Assembly (NCBI GenBank): GCA_964425585.1
Contig: CAYRMG010000023.1
Location: 1-20,082, forward strand
Origin: Aquifex sp964425585
Lineage (GTDB): Bacteria; Aquificota; Aquificia; Aquificales; Aquificaceae
Direction: 5' to 3'
DNA: 20,082 bases
Position 1 is the first letter of the stretch, and each line of letters begins with the position of its first letter. Made by a program: the position numbers and the translations under genes. Positions 1-7,010 of this stretch are shown in pieces. The notes under the pieces are model-generated. The model saw nothing but the letters and a program-made list of their open reading frames with translations, searched no databases and had not been told where the DNA came from.

Positions 1-172
1 GTCTTAAGTATCCCAAAAGACCGTTTTCTTGAGGCAGTCTAAGGGGATTTTTTGTATCGGAAACCTGTATATCTGAGGAAGAACCACCTCCTCCGCATGC
101 ACTCAGAAGATTTATGCCCGATATAACAAAAGGCAGGTATATACTTTTTTTGAAAAGCTCCCTTCTGTTCAT
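1..172 (-). CDS. Probable Tat-exported lipoprotein, 5' part only
   Basis: The first 57 codons of a gene that runs off the left edge on the minus strand. The start ATG (172-170) is preceded by a strong ribosome binding site, AGGAGGTGA on the minus strand at 183-175. The protein begins MNRRELFKKS, a twin-arginine-like motif. A hydrophobic stretch and a lipobox-like LLSAC follow, with the Cys at about residue 27, and then a Gly/Ser-rich linker. That layout (RR, hydrophobic core, lipobox, flexible linker) suggests a Tat-exported lipoprotein that is folded or cofactor-loaded before export. Only the export signal and linker lie in the window, so function cannot be assigned. The gene is divergent from the outer-membrane protein gene at 267, with 94 bp between start codons. 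Confidence 0.75.
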   Translation of the reverse strand, partial: MNRRELFKKSIYLPFVISGINLLSACGGGGSSSDIQVSDTKNPLRLPQENGLLGYLR

Positions 173-245
173 GTTCACCTCCTTTTTTGTTGCTTTTATT
201 TTGTAAATTAAACGTTAGTTGAGCGTAACTTAAGAAAAGTTAAAA

Positions 246-266
246 AATGTTAAAATTATCAACATT
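246..266 (+). promoter_or_regulatory. Extended -10 promoter with inverted repeat abutting the start codon
   Basis: TGTTAAAAT (248-256) fits an extended -10 element (TGn plus TAAAAT). It ends 10 nt before the ATG at 267, so transcription would start almost at the start codon, and no Shine-Dalgarno sequence is present. A 6-bp inverted repeat, AATGTT (246-251) and AACATT (261-266) with a 9-nt spacer, brackets the expected transcription start and could be an operator. The -35 is weak: TTGAGC at 219-224 is too far away for this -10. Confidence 0.4.
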
Positions 267-800
267 ATGAGAAAAGTTCTTCTACTTTTTAGTTTCATGC
301 TTTTATTTTCCTTCGGACTTGAGAGGGAATTCGGTGTAAAGCTCGGATACCTATTCGGTTCTTATGACAGCGTATACGGAGGGGATAAGGACATAAACTC
401 GATAGAAACCTTTTCCGTTTACGGAGCTCTTTCTTCGGAAGCACCTCAGGGATTTACCGCAGGCCTTTCCCTTGAGCTTGTTACATCAAACGATTTTGAT
501 GACAATTTAGCCTGGAGTTATACAGGCATTGAACTGAATCCCTTTGCCCAGATTCAGTTTTCGGAAAAGTTAAATCTTTATGCAGGTTTTGGACCATCTT
601 TGAACAGATTCAAGGAAAAAGTAGGAAACTCAAGCAACGAATCAACATCTCTCGGCATTCAATTTATGGTCGGGGGCAAATACAGAATATGGGAAACAAC
701 GGGTTTAATCCTTGAGTATAAATTAAAAAACTTTATAACAGGTGATTACGACAATACCCTCCTTCACCACATAAATGTGGGTCTCTTTTTCTCATTCTAA
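267..800 (+). CDS. Small outer-membrane beta-barrel protein
   Basis: 177 aa. Residues 1 to about 17 (MRKVLLLFSFMLLFSFG) form a signal peptide, though no classic A-x-A cleavage site is visible. The rest alternates short amphipathic strands with polar turns (for example FGVKLGYLFGSY, GLILEYKLKNF). It ends HHINVGLFFSF, a C-terminal beta-signal with a terminal Phe as recognised by the BAM machinery. The size suits an eight-stranded barrel of the OmpW/OmpX/opacity-protein type. Such proteins are small pores, adhesins or structural proteins, and substrate cannot be read from sequence. There is no Shine-Dalgarno; the promoter-like element just upstream suggests a leaderless mRNA. The gene appears monocistronic, 99 bp before the bc1 operon. 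The barrel call is fairly secure, the exact family is not. Confidence 0.8.
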   Translation: MRKVLLLFSFMLLFSFGLEREFGVKLGYLFGSYDSVYGGDKDINSIETFSVYGALSSEAPQGFTAGLSLELVTSNDFDDNLAWSYTGIELNPFAQIQFSEKLNLYAGFGPSLNRFKEKVGNSSNESTSLGIQFMVGGKYRIWETTGLILEYKLKNFITGDYDNTLLHHINVGLFFSF

Positions 801-856
801 GATTTACTTATTTCCTTATATAAGAATTTTTTTATCCTTGAAGATTAACAAAGTAG

Positions 857-893
857 TAAAATAAATCCTTGTGTCTATTAAAGAGCGGGAGGT
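857..893 (+). promoter_or_regulatory. Possible promoter and ribosome binding site of the bc1 operon
   Basis: TAAAAT at 857-862 is the best -10 in the 99-bp gap before petA. No well-spaced -35 was found: TTGAAG at 838-843 leaves only 13 nt. GGGAGGT at 887-893 is a good ribosome binding site, 6 nt before the ATG at 900. A start site at about 869 would give a roughly 30-nt leader, unlike the leaderless genes elsewhere in the window. Confidence 0.3.
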
Positions 894-899
894 AAGAAA

Positions 900-1448
900 A
901 TGGAAGCCTCAAGAAGGGATTTCATAAGTATAGGTATAGGGGCTTTAGGAGCTGTCGGAGGTTTAGGAGCACTTTACGCTCTCGTTCGTGTAATGCTTGA
1001 GCCTTCGGAAATTGCAGCACTCGGTGCTAAAACAGAAGTAGACGTGTCTAAAATTCAACCCCTTCAGGTAAGGGTAACTTCTTGGAAGGGGAAAACGCTT
1101 TTCGTTATAAGGCTACCGAAGGACTTTTCTCCCGAAGGCTATTCCCTAAAAGAAGGAGCTCTCAACAGTAAAGGTAAGAGAAATTACGAAATCCTGAAAG
1201 GCCACGATGTATTTGCACTAGTGGGAGTTTGCACGCACCTCGGATGTATTCCCCTCTGGAAGCCTCAGGGTGCAGATGTATCAAAAGGGAAACCTGTGTT
1301 TCACTGTCCCTGTCACGGAGGAATTTATACACCTTACGGAGATGTAATAACTGGTCCACCGCCGAGACCCCTATTTATACCTCCCCAAAAGCTTGAAGGC
1401 AATAAGCTGACGGTTGGAGTTGAAGGATTTGTAAAGGAACTCATTTAA
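900..1448 (+). CDS. petA: Rieske iron-sulfur protein of the cytochrome bc1 complex
   Basis: 182 aa. This is the [2Fe-2S] subunit that takes the first electron from quinol at the Qo site and passes it to cytochrome c1. The N-terminus is SRRDF plus a Gly/Ala-rich hydrophobic helix (about 9-32), a Tat-type signal retained as membrane anchor. Box 1 is CTHLGC (111-116) and box 2 is CPCHGG (136-141). By family rules Cys111, His113, Cys136 and His139 hold the cluster, and Cys116-Cys138 form the stabilising disulfide. A GPPPRPL proline loop (152-158) follows. Length is normal. It is first in an operon with cytochrome b (12 bp downstream) and cytochrome c1. Confidence 0.96.
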   Translation: MEASRRDFISIGIGALGAVGGLGALYALVRVMLEPSEIAALGAKTEVDVSKIQPLQVRVTSWKGKTLFVIRLPKDFSPEGYSLKEGALNSKGKRNYEILKGHDVFALVGVCTHLGCIPLWKPQGADVSKGKPVFHCPCHGGIYTPYGDVITGPPPRPLFIPPQKLEGNKLTVGVEGFVKELI

Positions 1449-1460
1449 AGGAGGTGGGCT

Positions 1461-2690
1461 ATGGGATTAATTGAGAAAATAGTGGACTGGATTGATGAGA
1501 GGGCTCATATAAAGGAGATTTACAGAACCCAGATGGTTGAATACAAAGTTCCCAAAAACCTCACCTTCCCCTATGTTTTCGGTATACTCGCACTTGTTAC
1601 CTTCGCCATACAGATAATTTCGGGAATGGTTCTCCTTCTTTATTACAAGCCTTCCGTAGCTGATGCCTTTGACAGTGCAACCTATACGATAATGGGGGAA
1701 ATACCATTCGGATGGCTCTTCAGACATATACACGCAACGGGAGCTAACTTCTTTATGGCCATTGTCTACCTCCATATGTTCACGGGAATTTACTACAACG
1801 CCTATAAAAAACCCCGTGAACTTGTCTGGATAGTAGGATGGCTCATTTACTTCGTTCTGATTCTCACAGCCCTTTCGGGATATCTTCTCCCGTGGGGACA
1901 GCTCTCTTACTGGGGATTCATAGTTACGACCGAAATACCCGGTTCCCTTGCGGATGCACCCATACTGAAGGGACTGTTTAAGGCAATAGCCGAAACGATA
2001 GTTCTCTGGATGAAGGGGGGATACGTAGTTACGGACGTAACCCTCGGAAGAGTATTCGGCTCACACGTTCTCATATATCCCTTAATACTCCTTGCCCTTG
2101 TAGGAACACACCTATACCTTGTAAGGGCTGCGGGAATTTCCAATCCCGAAGGAATTGAGTATGACAAGAAGAAAAACCCCGATAAATTCGTTCCCTTCCA
2201 CCCCTATATGACTCTGAAGGAAGGCGCTTACGTAATGTGGTATCTTGCGGTATTCTTCTTCTTTGTGTTCTTCCACATAAGTCACTTCCTTCCCGCGGAT
2301 AACTTTGAGCCTGCAAATCCCCTAAAGACACCTCCTCACATAGCTCCCGAATGGTATCTTCTCGGATACTATGAGGTTTTCAGGTCTATACCTTCAAAGT
2401 TCTGGGGATTTGTAGCCTTTAACCTTCTCCTGTTATTACTTCTGCTCCTTCCCTTCTTAGACTGGTCTCCGCTAAAGAGTGCAAGAAGAAGACCCCTATT
2501 CTTTATAGCTTTCCTCGTGTTCATGTTCTCCGCTATGGCTCTCACCATTCTCGGAACTATGCCACCCACACCCACGAATGCAAAGCTCGGACTGTTCTTC
2601 GCTACATTGGTATTCGGATTCTTCCTATCCTTGCCCATAATTTCGTTCATAGAGTATGGATGGTATAAAGCAAAGGGAGGTGAACAGTGA
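1461..2690 (+). CDS. petB: Cytochrome b of the bc1 complex
   Basis: 409 aa and about eight membrane helices: a full-length cytochrome b, not the split b6/subunit IV form. It carries hemes bL and bH and builds the Qo and Qi quinone sites. Helix B ligands are His91 and His105, in RHIHATGANFF...YLH. Helix D ligands are His202 and His217, in GSHVL...GTHLYL. PEWY (296-299) is the Qo-site motif. The two helix D histidines are separated by 14 residues, as in b6-type cytochromes; mitochondrial and most proteobacterial cytochromes b have 13. Start ATG 1461 has an excellent ribosome binding site (AAGGAGGTG, 1448-1456) that overlaps the petA stop. The stop codon overlaps the petC start by one base. Confidence 0.96.
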   Translation: MGLIEKIVDWIDERAHIKEIYRTQMVEYKVPKNLTFPYVFGILALVTFAIQIISGMVLLLYYKPSVADAFDSATYTIMGEIPFGWLFRHIHATGANFFMAIVYLHMFTGIYYNAYKKPRELVWIVGWLIYFVLILTALSGYLLPWGQLSYWGFIVTTEIPGSLADAPILKGLFKAIAETIVLWMKGGYVVTDVTLGRVFGSHVLIYPLILLALVGTHLYLVRAAGISNPEGIEYDKKKNPDKFVPFHPYMTLKEGAYVMWYLAVFFFFVFFHISHFLPADNFEPANPLKTPPHIAPEWYLLGYYEVFRSIPSKFWGFVAFNLLLLLLLLLPFLDWSPLKSARRRPLFFIAFLVFMFSAMALTILGTMPPTPTNAKLGLFFATLVFGFFLSLPIISFIEYGWYKAKGGEQ

Positions 2691-3412
2691 TGAATACCTG
2701 GGGAATAATAAAGAGCGTAATCTTCGGCGGTTCGGTCATTGTATTTTTCTTCCTTCTTTGGTTCTACAATCCTTTCAAACACGTTGAGCACTACGAAGTT
2801 GACAAAGAGGTTCAGAAGATAATAGACAACCCTTGGAAGAAAACGATACACGGAAAAACGATAGCGGAAGAGGGAAGGGAGCTCTTTATAACCAACTGTT
2901 CATCCTGTCACTCCCTCAGATACGACGGTATATACCTTATGAGTGTTAGGATGAATCCTAAATGGAAGAATGTTGAAAAATCCGCAGGAAGACCCATATA
3001 CAGACACGGAAAGCTCTATAAAGATAGATTTTTCGTGCCTAAGGATGTTTACGAAGCCTTTGCCTACGATGACCTTCAAAATTTAAAAGCTTCCCTCGGA
3101 CAGGTTCCCCCAGACCTTTCAACCATGTATTTAGCTAGGGGTGAAGGTTATCTTTATAACTTTATCCTGAACCCCCAAAAGGTTATTCCGGGAACCGCTA
3201 TGCCCCAGCTCTTTAACCCTCAATACGATAAGCAGGCCAAAGAAAAAGTCGCAAAAATCGTTGCTTACCTCAAATCCGTAAACACTCCCCCTCCCAAAGA
3301 GCAGGCAAAAAGAACGGTTATGGGAATACTCGTTATCGCTTATTTCATAGTTATGGGAGCACTTCTGTGGAAATACAGGGACAACCTACTCAAGAGACTC
3401 GGATACCATTAA
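2690..3412 (+). CDS. petC: Cytochrome c1 of the bc1 complex (monoheme)
   Basis: 240 aa from ATG 2690. An upstream GTG at 2687 is possible, but ATG is better spaced from GGGAGGTG (2675-2682). The single heme site is CSSCH (Cys70, Cys73, His74); PPDLS is at 140-144 and the likely axial Met171 lies in TAMPQL. It takes electrons from the Rieske protein and passes them to a soluble or membrane-bound cytochrome c. It has a C-terminal membrane helix (about 209-227), the usual c1 anchor. It also has an N-terminal hydrophobic segment (about 7-26) with no obvious cleavage site, so it may have two anchors. One CXXCH separates it from the diheme cytochromes of epsilonproteobacterial bc complexes. The ATG overlaps the petB TGA by one base. 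Confidence 0.92.
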   Translation: MNTWGIIKSVIFGGSVIVFFFLLWFYNPFKHVEHYEVDKEVQKIIDNPWKKTIHGKTIAEEGRELFITNCSSCHSLRYDGIYLMSVRMNPKWKNVEKSAGRPIYRHGKLYKDRFFVPKDVYEAFAYDDLQNLKASLGQVPPDLSTMYLARGEGYLYNFILNPQKVIPGTAMPQLFNPQYDKQAKEKVAKIVAYLKSVNTPPPKEQAKRTVMGILVIAYFIVMGALLWKYRDNLLKRLGYH

Positions 3413-3442
3413 TCTCCCTTCCCTTTTTCTTTTATCCTTTAT

Positions 3443-3763
3443 ATGAAGGGAAGAACATTTGAAGATTTAGCGGTCAAGTATTTATCCGATAAAGGATACA
3501 AAATTCTTGAAAGAAATCTGAGAAGTCCATACGGGGAAATAGATATACTCGCCGAAAGGAGCGGAAGAAAAGTAATAATAGAGGTAAAGGGAAGTAACTC
3601 CTTTTTTCCGACAGAAAAGCTAACAAAGAAAAAGATAGAAAGGCTTTTAAAAACCTTTTTCTTCCATTACGACGAAGAAGCTTCTTTGGAACTCATAGTT
3701 GTCTATAGAGGAAAAATTTACCATTATAAAAATTTGGAGTGGAGTTATGAAGAAAAGCTTTGA
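3443..3763 (+). CDS. yraN: YraN-family (UPF0102) endonuclease-like protein
   Basis: 106 aa, slightly shorter than the usual 115-130. Family features in order: N-terminal G-x-x-x-E-D-L-A helix, YLSDKGYKILERN, GEIDILA (31-37), and IIEVKG about 12 residues later. The GEID...EVK pattern is the metal-binding core of the restriction-endonuclease-like / Holliday-junction-resolvase-like fold, with catalytic residues likely Glu32, Asp34, Glu47 and Lys49. Cellular role is not well established for this family. It starts 30 bp after petC with no clear ribosome binding site. The 3' end overlaps the next gene by 17 bp, pointing to co-transcription. Family membership is secure, nuclease activity is inferred. 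Confidence 0.82.
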   Translation: MKGRTFEDLAVKYLSDKGYKILERNLRSPYGEIDILAERSGRKVIIEVKGSNSFFPTEKLTKKKIERLLKTFFFHYDEEASLELIVVYRGKIYHYKNLEWSYEEKL

Positions 3764-5039
3764 ACTCGGTGAGATATGCATTAGCATACCTACCGTCTCC
3801 CATGACCTCTCTATAAAAGAGCTGAAACAGGTATTTTCGGAACTCAAAATTTACGAATATCTCACCGTTCTTCGGGAAGGGAAACCTGTCGGAATAGTAT
3901 TCAGAAAAGACGTAGAAAACATAACCCAAAAGAACCTATCCGCAGGGGAGCTTAGTAAAATTGTTATAAAGATTAGGGACTTTAGTCTTGAGAGGGAAGG
4001 ATTAATAGGTATAGTTGAACTCCTTCCCATAATTAGGGAACCCATTATAGTTGTTGATAAAAAGGGAAACTACATAGGTGTCCTTACTTATGATGTTTTA
4101 CTTCACTACATAACGAAGTATAAGGAATACGTTATTCCTTTAATACAGCATGTAAGGGAATCCTTCGGAAAGGAACAATACCTTTACGTTTTCGGTATTA
4201 AGAACCTTAAAGGCTTTAGGGAAAGGTTCGGGAGCGAAAAATGCACGGGATTAATCAAAATCCTCAAGGAGGATATACAGGAAAACTTCAGGGGTGAGAT
4301 AGAGGAAATTGCGGAAACGAGCGAGATATGGGTTCTCACGGACGAACCTCCCGAAAAGGAAAAAATAAAAGCCCTTTACGAGGAGTTCTTTAAAGAGTAT
4401 TCTGTTCTGTTCGGTGATTACCCCGAAGCTTCCCTATACGGTCTTTCAATTAGCCTCAAATACATTGAGGATCAGGACACCTTTTTCAAGAAACTAAAGG
4501 AAGCAAGGGAAAGGGTTAAGAAGATATCGGGTTATATATTTATGATTCAAGGTGTTCAACCCAAGCTTATACTTTACGACCCCAGGAAGAAAAAAATACT
4601 CAAGGATATAAAGGAAAAAATAGTTGAAGACTTTAGGAAAATAGTTAATGAGCTTATAACATCGCCTAAAGATGTTTGGGAGTTCGTTCTTTACGATATG
4701 TTTAAAAAATACCCATACTTTGAACTCTTTTACCTTATAAGTTCAAGCGGGCTTCAGGTTTCCAATAACATTGTAAACCCAAAAGTTAACTACTTCGTAG
4801 CTCAAGGGAAAAAGGGAGCGGATAGAAGCGAAAGGGCATACTTCAAAGAGGCTATGGAGAACGGAGAATACATATCGGATATATACCTATCTAAGGCGAC
4901 GGATGATTTTTGTATAACCGTCTCAAAAAGGTTTGAATACAACGGTAAAGTTTACGTTCTTGCTGGGGACATAAACTTTAAGGAAATACATAAGCTTATA
5001 AAGGAGAGTTCCAGCCTTGAAAAGGCGGGTGTGGGATGA
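3747..5039 (+). CDS. Soluble CBS / degenerate GGDEF / Cache-like multidomain protein
   Basis: 430 aa from ATG 3747, chosen for its ribosome binding site (GGAGTGGAG, 3736-3744); upstream in-frame codons are poor starts. Three regions are visible. Residues about 15-120 look like a CBS pair (EGKPVGIVFRKDV, then IIVVDKKGNYIGVLTYDVL), a usual adenine-nucleotide sensor. Residues about 144-265 resemble a GGDEF/nucleotidyl-cyclase fold: YLYVFGIKNLKGFRERFG matches the first strand and helix, but the GGDEF signature is replaced by AETSEIWVLTDE, so cyclase activity is unlikely. Residues about 285-415 resemble a PDC/Cache sensor (ADRSERAYFKEAMENGEY...SDIYLS). Cache domains are usually extracytoplasmic, yet no signal peptide or membrane helix is seen here. 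It overlaps yraN by 17 bp and hisB by 4 bp. Likely a signal-integrating scaffold; no specific function can be given. Confidence 0.65.
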   Translation: MKKSFELGEICISIPTVSHDLSIKELKQVFSELKIYEYLTVLREGKPVGIVFRKDVENITQKNLSAGELSKIVIKIRDFSLEREGLIGIVELLPIIREPIIVVDKKGNYIGVLTYDVLLHYITKYKEYVIPLIQHVRESFGKEQYLYVFGIKNLKGFRERFGSEKCTGLIKILKEDIQENFRGEIEEIAETSEIWVLTDEPPEKEKIKALYEEFFKEYSVLFGDYPEASLYGLSISLKYIEDQDTFFKKLKEARERVKKISGYIFMIQGVQPKLILYDPRKKKILKDIKEKIVEDFRKIVNELITSPKDVWEFVLYDMFKKYPYFELFYLISSSGLQVSNNIVNPKVNYFVAQGKKGADRSERAYFKEAMENGEYISDIYLSKATDDFCITVSKRFEYNGKVYVLAGDINFKEIHKLIKESSSLEKAGVG

Positions 5040-5614
5040 GAGAGGCTGAGGTATTCAGGGAAACAAGGGAAACAAAAATAAGGCTTTACATAAACCTTGA
5101 CGGCAGCGGAAATTATAATGTAAAGACACCTGTAGGGTTTTTAACCCATATGCTTGAGTCCTTTGCAAAGCACGGTAGGTTTGACCTTGAGGTTGAAGCG
5201 GAAGGTGATGTTCACGTATCCCATCACCATACCGTTGAAGACTGCGGCATAGTTATGGGTAAGGCATTTCTCAAAGCCTTAGGAGATAAAAAGGGTATAA
5301 GGAGATACGGATACTCCATAATTCCCATGGATGAAGCTCTTGTTCTTTCATCTATAGATATATCGGGAAGACCCCTTTTCTTCTACGAGGATAAAGGTCT
5401 GAGAGGGAAGATAACTGAGTTTGATTTTGAACTGATATGGGAGTTTTTTAAAGGATTTGCGTTGGAAAGCAAGAGCACGCTTCATATAAAGGTTATAGAC
5501 GGAAGGATTTTACACCACATTGCGGAGGCCTGTTTTAAGTCCTTTGCTATAACCTTAAGGGAAGCGGTAAGGCTTGAAGGAGAAGGTGTTCCGTCCACAA
5601 AGGGTATTATTTGA
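5036..5614 (+). CDS. hisB: Imidazoleglycerol-phosphate dehydratase (histidine biosynthesis)
   Basis: 192 aa, the normal length of a monofunctional HisB, without the N-terminal phosphatase domain found in enterobacteria. It dehydrates imidazole glycerol phosphate to imidazole acetol phosphate. Metal-binding motifs: HVSHHHTVED (60-69), His38 in FLTHML, His46, and HHIAEACFKSF (160-170). It ends with the characteristic GEGVPSTKGII. The start is an ATGA overlap with the upstream gene (ATG 5036, TGA 5037-5039), implying translational coupling; only a weak GGCGGG-like site precedes it. No other his gene is near. The 3' end overlaps the convergent PIN gene by 8 bp. Confidence 0.96.
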   Translation: MREAEVFRETRETKIRLYINLDGSGNYNVKTPVGFLTHMLESFAKHGRFDLEVEAEGDVHVSHHHTVEDCGIVMGKAFLKALGDKKGIRRYGYSIIPMDEALVLSSIDISGRPLFFYEDKGLRGKITEFDFELIWEFFKGFALESKSTLHIKVIDGRILHHIAEACFKSFAITLREAVRLEGEGVPSTKGII

Positions 5615-6014
5615 GCTCATAGGGGTTTTGTATATTCATCCCGAGCTTCTTAAACCTTCTGTTGAAGGTAATTACTTCCTTTACACCTATCTTTTTAGCT
5701 TTTGCTGCTTTCATACAATCAAGGAAGCTTCCCTTTTTCTCCTCATACATTCTTAGTGCTTCCTTTATGAAGGGCTTTATCTCAACGTTGTAGGTCTCAT
5801 CATCAAGTATCGTTCTTATTACGTTTACTATATCCTCCCTCTCCCACCTGTATCCGTATTCCAAGAAGTAAACAAGCTCTATTATAACTTCTTCGGGAAT
5901 AAATAGCTTCTCTCCTTTTTGTGAAATCTCTTCAAGAAGGGTCTCAATTCTTTCAACCTTTTCCTCTTCTCCGGAAAGAAAATCAAGGAGTATAACGGTG
6001 TCTATCAGCTTCAT
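5607..6014 (-). CDS. Solitary PIN-domain protein (VapC-like)
   Basis: 135 aa. PIN fold: KLIDTVILLDFLSG at the N-terminus with Asp5 as first metal ligand, an acidic cluster at 41-46 (EEVIIE), and FLDCMKAAKAK with Asp99. The C-terminal TFNRRFKKLGM holds Asn118 where most VapC-like nucleases have an acidic residue. PIN proteins are Mg-dependent RNases, often toxins. No antitoxin-like gene adjoins it: the upstream neighbour is the divergent glycosyltransferase, the downstream one the convergent hisB. So it is either a stand-alone PIN protein or a toxin that has lost its partner. The start is fixed by the position of Asp5. No Shine-Dalgarno is present. Confidence 0.78.
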   Translation of the reverse strand: MKLIDTVILLDFLSGEEEKVERIETLLEEISQKGEKLFIPEEVIIELVYFLEYGYRWEREDIVNVIRTILDDETYNVEIKPFIKEALRMYEEKKGSFLDCMKAAKAKKIGVKEVITFNRRFKKLGMNIQNPYELK

Positions 6015-6041
6015 TAAGATTAATGTTAAAATATTTCTCTC
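6015..6041. promoter_or_regulatory. 27-bp divergent promoter between two leaderless-looking genes
   Basis: Only 27 bp separate the start codons of the PIN gene (minus) and the glycosyltransferase gene (plus). On the plus strand TGTTAAAAT (6024-6032) is an extended -10 ending 9 nt before ATG 6042. On the minus strand TAACAT (6028-6023) is a weaker -10 ending 8 nt before the PIN ATG. The two -10 boxes overlap, and neither gene has a Shine-Dalgarno. Any -35 element must lie inside the opposite coding sequence. The 11-mer AATGTTAAAAT (6022-6032) is identical to 246-256. Confidence 0.45.
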
Positions 6042-7010
6042 ATGATTTCGGTCGTAATTCCCGCATACAACGAAGAGGAAAATATACCAATACTCTATCA
6101 GAAGTTAAAAAAGGTTCTTGATAACTTAAAGGAAGACTACGAAATAATATTCGTTGATGACGGCTCAACCGACCGAACACCGGAAATACTTGAGGAGATA
6201 GCTCAAAAGGATAAGAAAGTGAAGGTTATAAGATTCAGAAGAAATTTCGGCCAAACAGCTGCCATATACGCGGGATTTGAGCACGCAACGGGAGATATTA
6301 TTATAACGATGGATGCCGACCTCCAGAATGACCCCGAGGACATACCGAAATTACTTGAGAAAATAAGGGAAGGTTATGACATAGTAAGCGGTTGGAGAAA
6401 AGAGAGAAAGGATCCTTTCCTTTCAAGGAAACTACCTTCTATGATAGCAAACTGGATAATCTCAAAGGTGACGGGTGTTAAGCTTCACGATTACGGATGC
6501 ACTCTTAAGGCTTACAGGAAAGAGATAGCAAAGAGATACCGCTTATACGGAGATATGCACAGATTTCTTCCCGCTCTTGCAAAACGCTTCGGAGCGAAGA
6601 TAACGGAAATTCCGGTGAAGCATCACCCGCGACTTTACGGAAAGTCCAAATACGGAATAGACAGGACGATAAGGGTTATTCTTGATATATTTCTCGTAAA
6701 ATTCCTAAACGAGTATATAACAAGACCCCTTTACGTCTTCGGAGGTATAGGATTTATTCTTTTCTTTTTGGGCACAATTTTCGGGCTTTATCTTACAATT
6801 CTCAAGATATTCTTCGGACAGGATATAGGAGGGAGACCGCTGTTAATTCTTAGCGTTCTTCTTATACTTTCCGGCATTCAGTTAATATCCACGGGGATAA
6901 TTGCGGAGCTTATAGTGAGAACCTATTACGAGAGCAGAGGTGAAAAACCTTACATAATAGAGAAGAAGATAAACTTCGGTGAGGTAAATAAAGATGGCGG
7001 TAATTCTTGA
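6042..7010 (+). CDS. Family 2 glycosyltransferase, polyprenyl-phosphate sugar type
   Basis: 322 aa. Resembles bacterial dolichol-phosphate-mannose-synthase-like enzymes (ArnC, GtrB), which move a sugar from a nucleotide donor to undecaprenyl phosphate. The GT-A domain shows VVIPAYNEEENI (4-15), FVDDGST with Asp39/Asp40, and DADLQNDPED with the DXD-type metal site Asp91-Asp93. Further motifs are LHDYGCTLKAYRKE, GDMHRFLP (170-177) and HHPRLYGKSKYG (194-205). Two C-terminal membrane helices follow (about 230-252 and 266-290), as in this subfamily. The sugar cannot be told from sequence; glycan modification of lipids or surface polymers is plausible. The start is fixed because the catalytic fold begins at residue 2. 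The 3' end overlaps folD by 17 bp, so the two are probably one unit. Confidence 0.9.
   Translation: MISVVIPAYNEEENIPILYQKLKKVLDNLKEDYEIIFVDDGSTDRTPEILEEIAQKDKKVKVIRFRRNFGQTAAIYAGFEHATGDIIITMDADLQNDPEDIPKLLEKIREGYDIVSGWRKERKDPFLSRKLPSMIANWIISKVTGVKLHDYGCTLKAYRKEIAKRYRLYGDMHRFLPALAKRFGAKITEIPVKHHPRLYGKSKYGIDRTIRVILDIFLVKFLNEYITRPLYVFGGIGFILFFLGTIFGLYLTILKIFFGQDIGGRPLLILSVLLILSGIQLISTGIIAELIVRTYYESRGEKPYIIEKKINFGEVNKDGGNS

Noticed and set aside
807..833. Possible intrinsic terminator after the beta-barrel gene: CTTAT/ATAAG stem followed by a T-run.
   Set aside because: The stem is 5 bp with a single G-C pair and would not form at a hyperthermophile's growth temperature.
2687..2689. GTG start for cytochrome c1.
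   Set aside because: Only 4 nt from the ribosome binding site; ATG 2690 is better placed.
3413..3442. Pyrimidine-rich run after petC as a terminator or as a yraN promoter.
   Set aside because: No hairpin, and the nearest -10-like sequence (TATCCT) is too close to the ATG; read-through from the bc1 operon is equally possible.
3699..3746. Longer start (TTG at 3699) for the CBS multidomain protein.
   Set aside because: No ribosome binding site there, whereas ATG 3747 has GGAGTGGAG at suitable distance and gives an N-terminus of normal character.
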